The notes below the pieces were generated by a model, which was not told the origin of the DNA, did no database searches, and worked only from the letters and a program-made list of their open reading frames with translations. From contig NC_081408.1 of assembly GCF_030272615.1 (NCBI RefSeq), forward strand, positions 770,687,336 to 770,751,335: a stretch of 64,000 bases of DNA, written 5' to 3'. The first letter of the stretch is position 1, and each line of letters starts with the position of its first letter. Both the position numbers and the translations under genes were made by a program. Positions 46,050 through 58,429 of this stretch are shown here, piece by piece. Origin of the DNA: Cryptomeria japonica. Taxonomy: Eukaryota; Streptophyta; Pinopsida; Cupressales; Cupressaceae.

Positions 46050-47330
46050 TTTTATTTAACAAGCATCAAGAAGCAACACAATGTTATGAGTGACAACTTG
46101 ATGATAAATGTCAGGCATGTCTGAATAGTTCCAAGCAAAGAGTTAAGGAAAATCATGTAAGAGAGAAGAATGATCACATTGTTTATTATCTTCTGAGCAT
46201 TTTCCAATTTGAATCATTTTTTCATCATTATGAGGTTCCATTTTGACATCAATAGTATTTGTGTAGTATCTCTTATGAGAAGATTATTTTGTTGAGGAAC
46301 ATCTATCGTCTAAGGAAGTTCTTGATTTATGTCCATGATACCACTTGGTAATTCAAGGTCTTTCCCAAAGTATTCTTCAACATTTAAACAATAAGGAAAT
46401 CCACGATTATGATGATATCGGGGAATGTTATCATAAACTCTGAAGAATTCAGCTAAGGAATCATTTTTAGAAAAGATGTCAAATGAAGGTATGCTAGAAG
46501 CATAATTGACATCAATTAAGTGAGGATTGACCAAAGAAAGAGATTAAGAAAAAGAGATAGTTCATTCACATCGAAAGATGGTCTTTGGGATGCTTTGGTG
46601 GGCTTTGAAGAATTATATCCAAGTCCAAACGAAGCTTCACATTTGTAGTTTTCTAAAGGAACTTTAATCCCTTGTTTTTTTACACCACAACCATTGCTTC
46701 TATATCCACTCTTAGCTAAGATATGGAAACTTAGATCATAAAGAGATGTTATTTCTAAAAGAGATGATGGGGCCTCATATGTCTCAATGTCATAGGTAGA
46801 TGAACTAGAAGAAGTGTTTGAAGAAGAACTAAAAGAATTAGTTAGAGTAGAAGCAACCACAAAATTGTTATTAGGTTGTTTAGAAGAAGTTGAATCTTTT
46901 GTAGATACCACCATGTCATCCTCTTTGGTCTTAGGTTCTATTGGAGGCATTTTATATTCACCCACTTGAATGAGGGTGTAAAATCTAATGACCCCCAATC
47001 ATCTTCCAAGAGTACCTCTTTGGTTGAAGGCGTATATTTAGGAGGAGGTGGTTTATCCATTTGAATTATAGAAGAAATTGAATAATATAAAGGAGATTGA
47101 GATTCAAGTTCAATTTGCAAACGACTTTGTAAGTTCTTATCAGCTTCTAAAGTATACATTTGATTTTCGTAAACAAACTTAAGATTGTGATGGAGAGTTG
47201 AAGGAACTACTAGCATAGAATGAATCCAATGTCTTCCTAGAAGAAGGTTATAGGTGAGCGTATCAGCTATGACATGGATAGGTGTAGGTAAAACCAAATC
47301 CCTTACCCTAACTCTACAGTTGACACAAAT
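46050..47330 (-). pseudogene. Ty3/Tat-type pol fragment: protease end to RT linker
   Basis: On the minus strand the fragment opens with the protease C-terminal part ('LTYNLLLGRHWIHSM', about 47245-47200; compare 'LLGRLWIHEM' in A2), then 'VPSTLHHNLKF'. A long Ser/Asn/Pro-rich linker with short frames (46998-46310) follows, and then 'LFAWNYSDMPDI' with 'VVTHNIVL' (about 46060-46140), the segment that normally precedes the RT. No LTRs, gag or RT core are attached. Frame changes and stops show decay. It sits between the DUF247 upstream module and the relic DUF247 3' flank. Confidence 0.72.
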
Positions 47331-47334
47331 TTTA

Positions 47335-47880
47335 AACTATTGAGTAATCTTTACTTTATAATGCTTTTTCAAGTCAATCTTATTATGGCTATAGTTAGAC
47401 TTGGGTGGCCTTGTTTTTGTTGTGCTTCTGCAAATCCCAAACAATAATTTGAGATCAAAGAATTTAAATATGTTAGACAATCTCACTCAAACAAAAGAAA
47501 TGCTAATAACACAAATTAATGAGATACTAAACATAAGCCACATTCGTAGAAACATTACAAATATAGTAGTCAGACGTTAAAACAAAATACTTTCTGTATT
47601 TTCGTATCCATGAACACAGTGCAGTGTTAACATATCAATCGCTAGATTTTCAGGAACCCTTGGAGAAGACATACATTGACAATCTCTTTTAAATATAAAG
47701 AAAATGCATAATGTAATGCCTAAATTCCACGATCCTCCGCTGTAGTACAGGATATGGACTTTCGAGATGCACAAGTGAATGCTCAAAACATTGACGTTAT
47801 ATGTAGCACCGCCACCAAGATATTCGTCAAACAATCATAAAAAATTAAACATTATTTGGAGGTCCAATGTACTCTAATGG
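47335..47880 (-). pseudogene. Relic of a second DUF247 gene (3' flank, last codons, upstream module)
   Basis: 47335-47500 resembles the 3' flank of the intact gene (43735-43900). The minus strand at about 47755-47650 reads the end of the protein, with 'RR' before a decayed membrane segment and 'SMYVFSKGS' then TGA (47652-47650), against 'SMYGFYRGS' in the intact gene. 47785-47880 resembles the upstream module (TGTAGCAC, GTCAAACAATCATAAAA). Nearly the whole coding region between them is deleted. Together with copy 1 at 41905 it shows that the locus held at least two, perhaps three, tandem genes. Confidence 0.72.
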
Positions 47881-48224
47881 ATAAATTTTAATTTTGTGGC
47901 TAAATTCTTATTCAAAATGGTTAGGTACATGGAGTATATATTGAAGCGTATTTATATAGTTAAATATATTTTTTAATAATATTTAATAAAATTTTAAATG
48001 GGAATTTCTTTTGGTAAATGTTGTCTTTTTTTTTAATTAAGATAAGTTTAGATTTTGATAAGATTTCAATTCTATTACATAAGCAAAACAAAAGAAATAT
48101 AAATTGTAGTAAACAAGCTATCTAAAAAATAAGAAATCAACAATATCCTTAAAACAAGAGAAGAAAGGAGAGAAGCACCCTCAAAAGGACTATCTAAAGG
48201 GACTATACCATCAAAAGGACAAAG

Positions 48225-49740
48225 CTACGAAGATGAAATAAGCTTATCAAGAGCTTGAGAATCAGAAACTGAAGGTAAAATAGAATTTTGAGCATCAATA
48301 TTATTAACCAATTGAATATGAGGAGAAGCACCAAGTCTAAGGAAAAGATTTTTCAATATGGATGAGGGAGGCTCCCAATCTTCAGAATTAGTAATTGAAG
48401 CATCAAGAAACAATGTAAGATAGTTAGAAAGCAAATTCTTCTACCAAGTTGAAGAAGGCAACTTACGAGATCCATAGGACAAGTTGAGGCCAAGTGCACA
48501 ATAGAAAAACAACAACTACAATGAAAATGAATGCCTTCACAATTCACAATCTAACACCAAGACTAAGCATTAACCTATAGAACAACCTCACCAGACAAAG
48601 CTTTCAATAAATCAACTTTCACCAAGATACGAGAAAAAGAATTATGGGAAAAATTCTTTGAAACAACGTCCACCTTAAGCAAACAACTAAGAGCACTAAA
48701 AATGGCCTTATAGGCAGAATTACACCACAATTACAGCTCGGGAGATAAATTGTCACACCCAAACATGCATAATGTCAATTTAAAATCCTTCAAAGGATTG
48801 GAGGGACACCAAGGTCACATCAAAAGAGGACATCCACACACCACCATCAAACACAACCTATCTATCTTCTAGAATTATCAAAACAAACCATTAAAAACCT
48901 CTAGCAATAGGGTAAAGCTTAATATTACCCTCGACCAAAGAGATCTAATGCTCAAAAATCCATTTGTGCCAATCTAGGAGAGAAGGCCAAAAATACAAAA
49001 AACTAAGTTGTAAATTAAATCCTTACTCCTAAACTAATTCTCACATGATCAATAACATCTTACCCCACAAATACCATAGGAGAACCATTAGCATATGGAA
49101 GAGGCAATAGTTATTTTTTTTAGCATACATTCTATAAAGAGAAGAGACCTTGGAAGTATAATTATTTGTTATAGCATCTACAAAAGAGCCATGTGAGGAA
49201 TGCCTAACCATATCAGCCACAAAATTACATGAGGAAATTGTTGGTTTGTGCGAGAGTTAATAGCAAAAACACTAGCCCCATGAGAATATTGCAAGACAAC
49301 ATGAGACGTAAGATAAAAGGGAGGTGTAGTGGCAACCCCATGCACTACCGAGAAAAAAAACATCATCCTTTGTAATGGAAGACCCTTCCACCAACAACTC
49401 AGCCCCATGCACAACTCCTCCATCCCCAACACCAGATCCAATAATACCTTAAGAGGTTGAGAGAGAACCACAGATGTGCTAAAGACTCCAATACATGCTA
49501 AGGAGAAAAAACCTCAGTAGCAGAACCATTTGAGAAGGAAATCTAGTAGCATTAAAATGAATAGACCCAAAAGAAGGCAAATTCCCATCAAGAAGCAATA
49601 AATCAACAATAACATTTCAAACAAGAGAATCAATTCCAATATAGGCATAATGTTTCCTTTGAGTAGAAAAAAATCATTTGAAATAGAAGAGTGGGTGGGA
49701 GAGCAAGAGGGAAACATTATTGTTGCCATAACCTTTTGTT
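48225..49740 (-). pseudogene. L1-type LINE ORF1 relic (DUF4283 and zinc knuckle)
   Basis: On the minus strand, a DUF4283-like region lies at about 48560-48990 ('VVSKNFSHNSFSRILVKVDL', about 48600-48660, is the clearest part). It is followed by a knuckle zone 'VNCEGIHFHCSCCFSIVHLA' with 'STCP' (48465-48550), the usual arrangement in ORF1 of plant L1 elements. An upstream N-terminal stretch reaches 49740. Stops and shifts are common. No ORF2 endonuclease or RT follows on the 3' side (below 48225), so the 3' end is lost. Confidence 0.68.
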
Positions 49741-51329
49741 AAGATTGTATCATCTTTTCACTAGTGAGAGGGGTCGATAGTGGAAAGGGGCCCTAAATTG
49801 GGGATAGGAGTAAATGGTATTTTTTTCCCATAGTGGAGTATGTTAGATATAAAATAATGTTCATCCTTTACCCACAAATGAAGAGAAAATGAATGAAACA
49901 ATGTACAAGTCACATTTGTTTTATAATATGCATATATTTGCATCAAAAGGGGATATTTAATACTCTTGAGAATATTATAATATACAATATGTATATATTT
50001 GTCCCAAAAAGAATATTTAATAGACGATGCTAAGATATGCAATAGAACATTAAAATTTGCACCCACACATAGGACAAAAAGGACTTCATACTCCCAAGCA
50101 CATTTACATTCACTACCCAAACAAACCAATAGTGTTGTAAAAAAGGGGATGCCATGTTGAAAAATATAACAAGTAACTCAATCCCCTTATATAATCATAT
50201 CATATCCATCGAATGTCACAATTTTCCTAATGCAAAATCCTATCTCCCTATAAAAGGCAACACCATGTGTCCCATCTATTAAACTCAACCACCCACCTAT
50301 TGATCACTTCCATGTGCATTCAACATAGAAAATCCATAAGGCCACTAATGAAGACATCAAAGTAAGATCGTACACAAGTTAAACAATCTGCAACATACAA
50401 GCATTTCAACTAGAAACCTCATGAGAAGAGTGTCATCTTTATCATATGCAATTTCAAATATATAAAAGTATCCACAAAGAACCTTGTTGGGATTTAGGTG
50501 TCATCAACCTTGTAAATCCATGTAATTAGTTGCTCCTAATATTATTTGTAAATGACCCATAAGGGATGGAGGGTTTCACCAATAGCGGTAATTAATATTT
50601 TACTAATACAATAAATATGTTTTTACTACACTCGATAAATTTCTATTTACTGATAGGGAGTTACTAAGTTACTTTCACTATTCATGTGTCATGTTAATTG
50701 TGATGGGATAACTAGATGGTAAATATTGGCATCTACCTTGGAATTAGACATTTTGGGTTATAATAACATTGGTAATATGATATAAGAGGATCTATGATAG
50801 TTATATGACATCTATTATAAGATTCTATGATAACATAGATGACTAAATATTGTTATCTTGGTCCCTAAGCAAGATGTGACAGTTGTAAGAGCATCTGTAA
50901 AAGGATATAATGAGTTGCAAATGATGATTCCAAGGTGGGAGGCATTGGGATTTAAAACTCCGATACCATTTTTCATGGTTGTATTATTTTCCTATAAAAT
51001 AGGTTCTTGGAAGTGGAGTTTATCGAGTTTTTGTGCAATTTGCTTTGCAAGGGTTGTGCCAACTATTGGATTGAAGACTCGAGAGGAGTTATGGTGATCG
51101 TATTGTATCACATTTTTGCTAATAATACAAAATGTTGATTTTTTTGTTGTGTCATTCTTCCCAAAAGGCTTTCTCCACATTAAACACTTTGTTATGTGTT
51201 GGGTTTTCATTTCCTATTTTCATTGTTGTTGCAAACTTAAAATCTCCACTTTCCAAACATTGTAATATCTTATTTAGAAATTTGAACATTAGTATGTTGT
51301 TTTTCACCTCTAGTTTTTAAACAAAACAA
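49741..51329. other. Unassigned AT-rich stretch
   Basis: No recognised gene. A short local duplication (ATATATTTG with GATATTTAATA) is near 49925-50020. A 79-codon frame (50858-51097) has no known motif. Confidence 0.45.
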
Positions 51330-53095
51330 AGTGGAGACAAGCATTGAATCAATAATATAATGCCACAAGGAAGATCTTTCAATAACATTATTGGAAGCAT
51401 AAGCATCGACTTAAAATAATTATTGTCGATGTTAAAAAGGGTCCAGATCACTTGGTTAGTGGGTCAAAACTAGTATTTTTAACTTCTCATAGGAAAAGGA
51501 AATCTAAACCTATAAATATTTGACGAACATCTTCAATAACATATTGTGAAAATCAGATTCATTGGTAAAATATCTTAGTTCATATGAACATGTAAAGATT
51601 ACAGTTTATAGAAATACAAAACACTGTAGAAATTAATGATATTACCTACCTCTGTCTATCTAATACTGTAGATACATTAATGAAAACTAACAACCTAAGT
51701 TGACCATTGATAATATAAGAAATTATTATTCTAACACATATTTCTTAGAGAGGTTAGTGTTGTCAATAAAGTATGCACCCTTATTAATTGTTCCAACTCA
51801 ACTACATATTGAAACATGGGATGATATCTCATAATGAAGGCTTTGATGACTAGAGATCAACCTCTAGAGGGTTCCTTTAGAGTTTCAACTAAACTAATAT
51901 AAACTACTAAGTTACTTTATAGGAAAAGGGAGAGAAATTTCCTAAAATGAAACCTAAATCCTATTGGAAGTGATGCACAAAAAATTCTTATTAGACTTAC
52001 ACTATTATTTTGCACACAAATGATTTAAAACTCATTTTTTTCTCTACACAACACAACTATTTCACATGTTCATGCATTAGTTTTTTGTAAGGAGGTTTGA
52101 ATTTTTATAATTTGAAAGGAATATATCTAGCTTTCACATTATAAAACTACTCATGTACACTACACAACTAACAACCTACATTCAAGTGTATGCATTTTCT
52201 ATTCAATGGTGTTATAAATGAGATATTTTATGAGAATTTAATGGAAACCATAGAAAACATGCATTGATCATCAAATAACGCATAAATAAATATAAGTTGA
52301 GAAGGTATAAATATGGGATTTTATTGATAGATGATGTTGTTGTAGTAGAACTCTAGAATTTGCCTGAAAAATTATTTGGCATAATGAGAATTACATTGAT
52401 TTTAGTCACTAAGTGACTAGTTTTTTGAGTTACAAGACAACTTTTTGTTAAAAATAACTTGTATCAATTACAATGCTAACAAAAAGTTTCAAGAATTGGC
52501 CCTAACTACTCATAGGAGCAAACTTTTCTCTATTCCCATGTGGGAGAGAATATCTAGGACAAGATTTAAGATTAATAAATGACTTTTAACTAGCTTAAGG
52601 TGGTGGTTTAACCTTCATTTGGGAGCTTAAAAGTCCTTTCCTTATTTGAGTCCAAAAAAAGCTCTTAGTTAGCATTGGAGAAGATGGTCTTCGACCTTTT
52701 CTAACTAATTTTACTTTGTTGGCTCCTCTAATTGATCCAATTATAATTTCTACCGCCCTACATACCTACTAATTGCCTAATCTCATTCAAACTATTTCCT
52801 AGACTCCTAAAAGTATAAAAAATGACCATTAAAGCTCCTTAAACTAGTCCTTTAATCATCTTTAATTGGTTTTTCAATGCCCTGCATGATGATAAGATAG
52901 AGTTTCCAACTAATTTAAATTGAACATGGTTCCTTGAAGTGTAAGACAAGGTATTTGAATGATTTAAGGTTTATCAAATATTCTCTCCCTTTACACCTAT
53001 AAATTGGCTTTGTTTGGCATTCTTTTTTTAAACTTATCCACTCAATCTACCTTTTTTGACATTCAGAATGCACTATTAATATAATTTTTTTGTCT
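51330..53095 (+). repeat. 1.75-kb direct repeat F, left copy
   Basis: It aligns along its length with 58430-60160. Landmarks are CCACAAGGAAGATCTTTCAATAACATTATTGGAAG at its start, GATGACTAGAGATCAACCTC, ACACAACTATTTCACATGTTCATGCA, AACTAGCTTAAGGTGGTGGTTT and GCACTATTAATA at the end. The copies are clearly diverged, with indels. The pair could be the LTRs of an old element: a TTATATCACAAGC sequence near 53278 is weakly like a primer site. Alternatively it is a segmental duplication. Orientation is arbitrary. Confidence 0.75.
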
Positions 53096-53466
53096 TCAAA
53101 CATGTCCACAAGATTATTATTTCATGCTTATGACTGAAAGTATTCATTATCTTGCACCCTAGGTTGTGTGATGTATTCTAATTGTGCTTGTCTTTTGGCT
53201 TGAAGTGATTTGTAAACATTCCTAACTTTCCTTCTACCAGTCTCCTCTCACGAGGGCTTCACTTAGTGAACCTGAGTTATATCACAAGCGTTCATGGCAT
53301 ACTAAAGAATCCCCCTATTTTAAAAAAAATATTACTATAAACTCCTTTTTTGTCACCCCTTCCCAATACATAACTAGAATTAAAAACCCCCTTATTTTCA
53401 TCAAATATTGTATTTTTTCATAGCCTAAATTAAAACCCCCTATTTTCATCAGATAGACAATATATT
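53096..53466. other. Sequence after repeat F, no gene seen
   Basis: A short repeated phrase, AAACCCCCTTATTTTCATCA (about 53385) and AAACCCCCTATTTTCATCAG (about 53432), recurs and reappears across the solo LTR as AAACCCCCTATATGAATGC (54898), consistent with the LTR having inserted into this unit. Confidence 0.5.
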
Positions 53467-54870
53467 TGATGCCCTGCAAAATGGACAAGGTTAGTCTAAG
53501 AGACAAACAACACAAGACACACAAGAAAATCGTTAGTGTTATTTAATCAAAGACTAATCTAAATAGGCATACCAAGAGAGACACTAAAAACATGAAAGCA
53601 TATTTAACTAAAGAAGCAAATATGATGAGGCATCTCCAAATACCTCCTAACATGCTCTTAGCTCTTTCTCCCTCGTTCCTCTCCTCTCCAAGTTCCAAAA
53701 TAGTGTAGCTCTCAGCAACTTTTTGCACTATGGATGCTTATGGAGGATTGAGATTGTAGTATTGTGCTCCAAATCTAAAATGAAAAGCTAATACTAAGCT
53801 ATTGATACTAAAAATGATTTATTTTATCCAAGATGACAATATATGAGTTAATTATGCTAAAATGCTCTCTTAAAATGTCTATAGCTTAAATGCATACAAG
53901 TTTTCAGGATCTGGATTATGAAGAAATGGGCTCTATTTATAGGAAAAATGGAGCAATGGATGGTTGAGATTGAGTAATCTCAACAAGGGTCAGGATTGAA
54001 TGATTTCAAATCCATGTGAGGGCTTTCAACCCAATCCCAAGATGACAAGTGTCAATGTGAGATAGGTTGAAAGGGGAGGAAATAAGCATTAAATGTTTGA
54101 TATGACTTTGGAAGTTAAAGTCAAGGTTGGTTGAATGAATAAACTCTTTATTCAAAGAATAAAACTTTTATCCAATGGATAAACTCTTGTGCAAATGTGA
54201 AATGGAGGAATATGGTCAAAACAATAAATGTTTGGGGAGACAAGTTTGAAATAACCATAAATGGTTATGTAAGAGCCATAAATGGTCATGTAAGAGCCAT
54301 TGGTGGTCTTGGAAGACTTTGGGGGTTAATTTGTTGAACACACAAAGCATTAAATGTTTTTCAAAGACTTTGGAGTCTTTGAGAAGTGACTCCATTTTGC
54401 TTAGGAATGTGACAATAATTAGGGGATGGATTAGGCTAATTAGGAAGGGGTTAGAAGAATCTAGAAGGGGATTAGATTTTGCAAGTGGATTTGGTGGGTG
54501 AGGGAAAATAGGATTTTATTAAAATAAAAATTCATTTATTTTAATAAATGTGTGCAAGTTGCATTTGTAGGAAAATGCAAGTGGCGAGGGGGGGGGGGGG
54601 GGGGGGTAATGATTTAAATAAATGTTTTATTTAATTTATTTAACAGAGGAAAAAGGGATTTTTAAATAAATAGATTTTATTTATTTAATTGATTTGTATT
54701 TGGTTTAATGAATTAATTAAAATAAATTGAATAATTTATTTAATTAATAGAAGAATGTATGGAGATGAATTAATTAAATATTTATTTAATTAACTGATGG
54801 CTAGTGGATTTTTAATCAAATAAATAGCGAATATTTATTTAATTAAGCTGGACAGATTTGTGTGACTACA
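53467..54870 (-). repeat. Solo LTR related to element B (1404 bp)
   Basis: On the minus strand it begins TGTAGTCACAC (54870) and ends GCAGGGCATCA (53467). It is flanked by ATATT at 53462-53466 and 54871-54875. A TATA box CTATAAATAG (53942-53933) followed by GAGCCCATT matches the B LTR. A GAGATTACTCAATCTCAACC-type segment is also shared. No internal sequence is present, so it is the product of LTR-LTR recombination. It contains a run of 19 G. Confidence 0.85.
54588..54606 (+). repeat. Run of 19 G inside the solo LTR
   Basis: A long mononucleotide G run in AT-rich DNA; it may be polymorphic or an assembly-sensitive site and could form a G-quadruplex. Confidence 0.9.
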
Positions 54871-54875
54871 ATATT

Positions 54876-57420
54876 ATTTTTTATTTTTTGGGTATTAAAA
54901 CCCCCTATATGAATGCATGTGTTATAATATTGCCTAGCCAATGAAGCCCCTATGTCTCCTCTCAACAAACTATCATACATCAATTGCTTATCCTCATCAC
55001 TCTTTATTAAATTATCAGACTCTTCTCCTACTATGCCCTGCAACATCCTCTTGTTTTCTTTACATAAAATTATAGAGCATAAGTTTTGTCAAACCTACTT
55101 AGAAGGTTAGGAAAGAAACCCTACAATCTCTCTCTTGGGTTCTTTCATAGGACTTAAAATTGAGAATCAAATTCCCATGGACCATTTGTAGATGCATGCT
55201 TTACATTTAAAGCATGGATTTAGCCTCATACAACTCTTTTTTGATGCATTAAACCCATACCAAGATTGCACATGTCTTGTTGTTGTTGATAAATTTTCTT
55301 GAGGAAATGCCAGTGAACCAAATGAATAGAGATATTTTTAATGGTTGCCAAGAGAACTCTTCTCATACATCTCATGATTGTTCTATGAGTGTCATTTTGA
55401 TATGGAACACCAACCAATTTCAACAATTATTGCATCAATTAACAAAAATATTTGGGATGTAAAAGTTAATAGGGTCATTAATTATCACAACCAAGATGTC
55501 ACCCAAGGAGAGAGGATACATTTGAAGAATAATTAGAGTTTGGACCTTTTCCCTTAGCTTTTGAATTTGTCTCCTTAGCTAACAATATGTGAGAGAGGTC
55601 TGAATTGAACTTTTTGACTATTTTCCTATAAATAAAATGACACTCATGAAAATGGTTCAACACATTCTTCATTCATTGTAATCTATTATCTTGTTAAGAG
55701 TAATGTTTGATTGGCAGCGATTTGTTTGACATGCCTAAAATGGGGGATGAAGTGAGAAAGTCCCTACAAATTTTGTTGAAGAGACACCCTCCATCAATAT
55801 TGTAGTGACATTCTTCTTGAGAACATCATAAACCACAATTTTGTTACCCTCTACAACAACCTTTACCTACTTATGGTATTTCACCAATCCACACTTTTGT
55901 TCACCTTCACCCATACCTCTTCTCCCATTTTTTTTTTAAAGTTCAAAATACTCAACTATTTGCTTGTGACCTAGGCATTTAGCCCATCTCATCACATCAA
56001 ATAAATATAATAATACAAAAGGTTCTAAGGTATCCACTTGCCACAAACTCTCCTTCACCTGCAAACCATGAGTCGAGAACATGATTCACACGTTGTTTTT
56101 GCCCAACCACGAAGCATAAGCTTCCCCGAAATTCTTCTCATTTAGAAGAATACTTGAGCCAACACGAGGTAACTAGCAATCTAGAACTGGCAGACGAGAT
56201 GGAATCTGGTGCAACATCATGCATCTAACATACTAATTCACACACATAGAAAAAGATATGCATCTAACATCATGATATGGCAAAGAGTAAAACAAATTCA
56301 ACCATTCTCAAGATGATTTCATAAGCTTTGACCAAAGCATCTTTTAAGCCGACTACTAACAGGTAGATCTAAGTAGAGAACTACCCTTCTTTGTTTACCC
56401 ATATTTGACACCCGTCCATAAACTTAACATACTAAGTAAAAATAATAATTCCATTGAATGAATATAACCTATACCCCTCCCTGTATGTGTGTATTCACAT
56501 ATTGCAACATATCTTTCTACGAAAAACAAACTTTATGCAAATACTTTTTCCAATAAATGAAAAGACTATCACTACCCTCCTCGATAAGTGTTAAATTAGA
56601 CACTCTATCCCCTTAACATCACGTGGTTGTTTAAGCCATCTTCATATAGGAATATTACTATTGTCTAACTCCCTTAATCTTCTAACACCACAATTGCAAT
56701 TTCTTAGAAAACCCTTGTATCTAGGTTTATCCTTCATCAACTCACTAATTATATTTTACATGCAAATAATTATATTTCAACTAAGAATATATCTTAAGTA
56801 ATTTTTAAGAGTTTTGTTAAAATTTAGAAACAAGTGTGAAAAACTAAACCAATTTAAAACTCACACTTCACCATTCTAGACATATTTTATTTACTAATTT
56901 TCAAGAACTAAAATATCTCAAAATTATGAAATAGATAATTATATATTAAAATTGTTTACAATAAAAAAAATAAAAGACTCTTTATTTTTAAATTTAATTC
57001 ACATAATTTTTAATTTCTATAAAAGAAAATATCTAGAAATTAATTCTAACCCTTTATTTCTTTTAACTTATTTCTAATAAATTTCTAAAGATTATCAATC
57101 ATAAAGGAAAAATATTCCAAAGGAACTCTTAATTATAGATGATTACTTTAATACAAAGAGCGTGGAATTCATTTACCACAATATTTTAGAGAAAAAAAAA
57201 TCATTTTAAAGAAAAACTCTAAAGAATTGTTTGTTTTTTTAAAGAAGAAGATATATTAAAAATGGAAAGCTTATATTTCCTCCTCCTTACGTGGACATAA
57301 CTTTAGTAGCTTACTCTTAAATTTGTCCACTACCAAATATCCTAAAGAATAACTAATGAAAGGTAATAATTTGCATTATAAACCATCATAGAGATAGTAC
57401 GTAAGAAATAATAGAAGGCA
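54876..57420. other. Unassigned stretch inside the F-repeat interval
   Basis: No gene recognised on either strand. Short minus frames at 54843-55046 and 55226-55426 show no family motif that I can name. 56750-57250 is very AT-rich with dense stops. Confidence 0.45.
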
Positions 57421-57770
57421 TACGGAAATAAAATAATAAACTCAGCCCTGTTCGTTCCTATTTAATGGCTGGTCAAAGATGCTATTACAGGGGCGCGTTT
57501 ATTCTAGTTTCAAAACGGCAGTACAGATTGACTAACATGTGTTAGTCACGTGTTTTACACCATCGATTTTACAATACAAGACTGTGATTGACTAACACAT
57601 CGCTATCATTGTGTACGAAAGGTCTGTTTTGGAGCCAAAATAGCTTCAGCCATTATAGAGGAGATTGCATGTGAGGCTCTTCAAGCAAAAACGATGGGTG
57701 GAGATGGAATATATTTTCACAATTTTCTCTAAAAATTACGGCAGACATGGAACATGGTGCATACATAATG
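57421..57770. other. Less AT-rich island with hairpin and G-box
   Basis: Around 57525-57545 the sequence TGACTAACATGTGTTAGTCA forms a 9-bp-stem hairpin. It is followed at once by the G-box CACGTG (57547-57552), and GATTGACTAACACA recurs near 57588. GGGGCGCG lies near 57491. No coding frame of note follows. It resembles a promoter fragment rather than retroelement DNA, but no gene is attached. Confidence 0.35.
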
Positions 57771-58429
57771 TAGGTTGATTTTGATTTATTTTTCTTTCCT
57801 ATCAAAATTAAAACAATAATTCTTATATTGAATCAAATATTGTAAAAATTAAGTGAAAATTCAAGTCTAATTATTCTAACAAATATCAAGCCGTTTTAAT
57901 TTCTTTATTTCAACATTCAAAGAATAAAATATGTCTTCTTAATCAATCAAATGAAATACGATCCATTAAGAAATAACATATTATTATCATTCTAAATTAA
58001 TTCATCTGAATAAATATTTTTAACTTAACTAAATAGATGGTTATTTATTCCTAATCGTGCAAAAAATAAAATTCATGATGAAACACTATTTGATTCATTC
58101 AATCAAGCATGCATTCATAATGAACTACGTGAGTGTGTGAGTAGATCCCATAAAACACCATTGCTAGAAGGTTAGCCAACCTCTACCTCAACCATATTCT
58201 CGTCTTCACACCTACCAACAACACAATAAACTAAATTTTACATTAGCATATCTGTATACAAAATCAAAATTTTCATATATTTCTAAATAAACATCATGAG
58301 TAATTGATCCATAATCCAAATTCAAATTAAATATAAAGTCAATAGTCAATACATATTAATTACTATTCTAGTTATGTTCATCTATGTCCAAAATATTGAT
58401 AATAAGTATGTCTGATAAAATTCGGGTTT
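57771..58429. other. AT-rich spacer, nothing recognised
   Basis: No gene or named repeat is seen up to the right copy of repeat F. Confidence 0.4.

Noticed and set aside
55226-55426. 66-codon minus frame considered as a retroelement fragment
   Set aside because: No recognisable motif in any frame; left unassigned.
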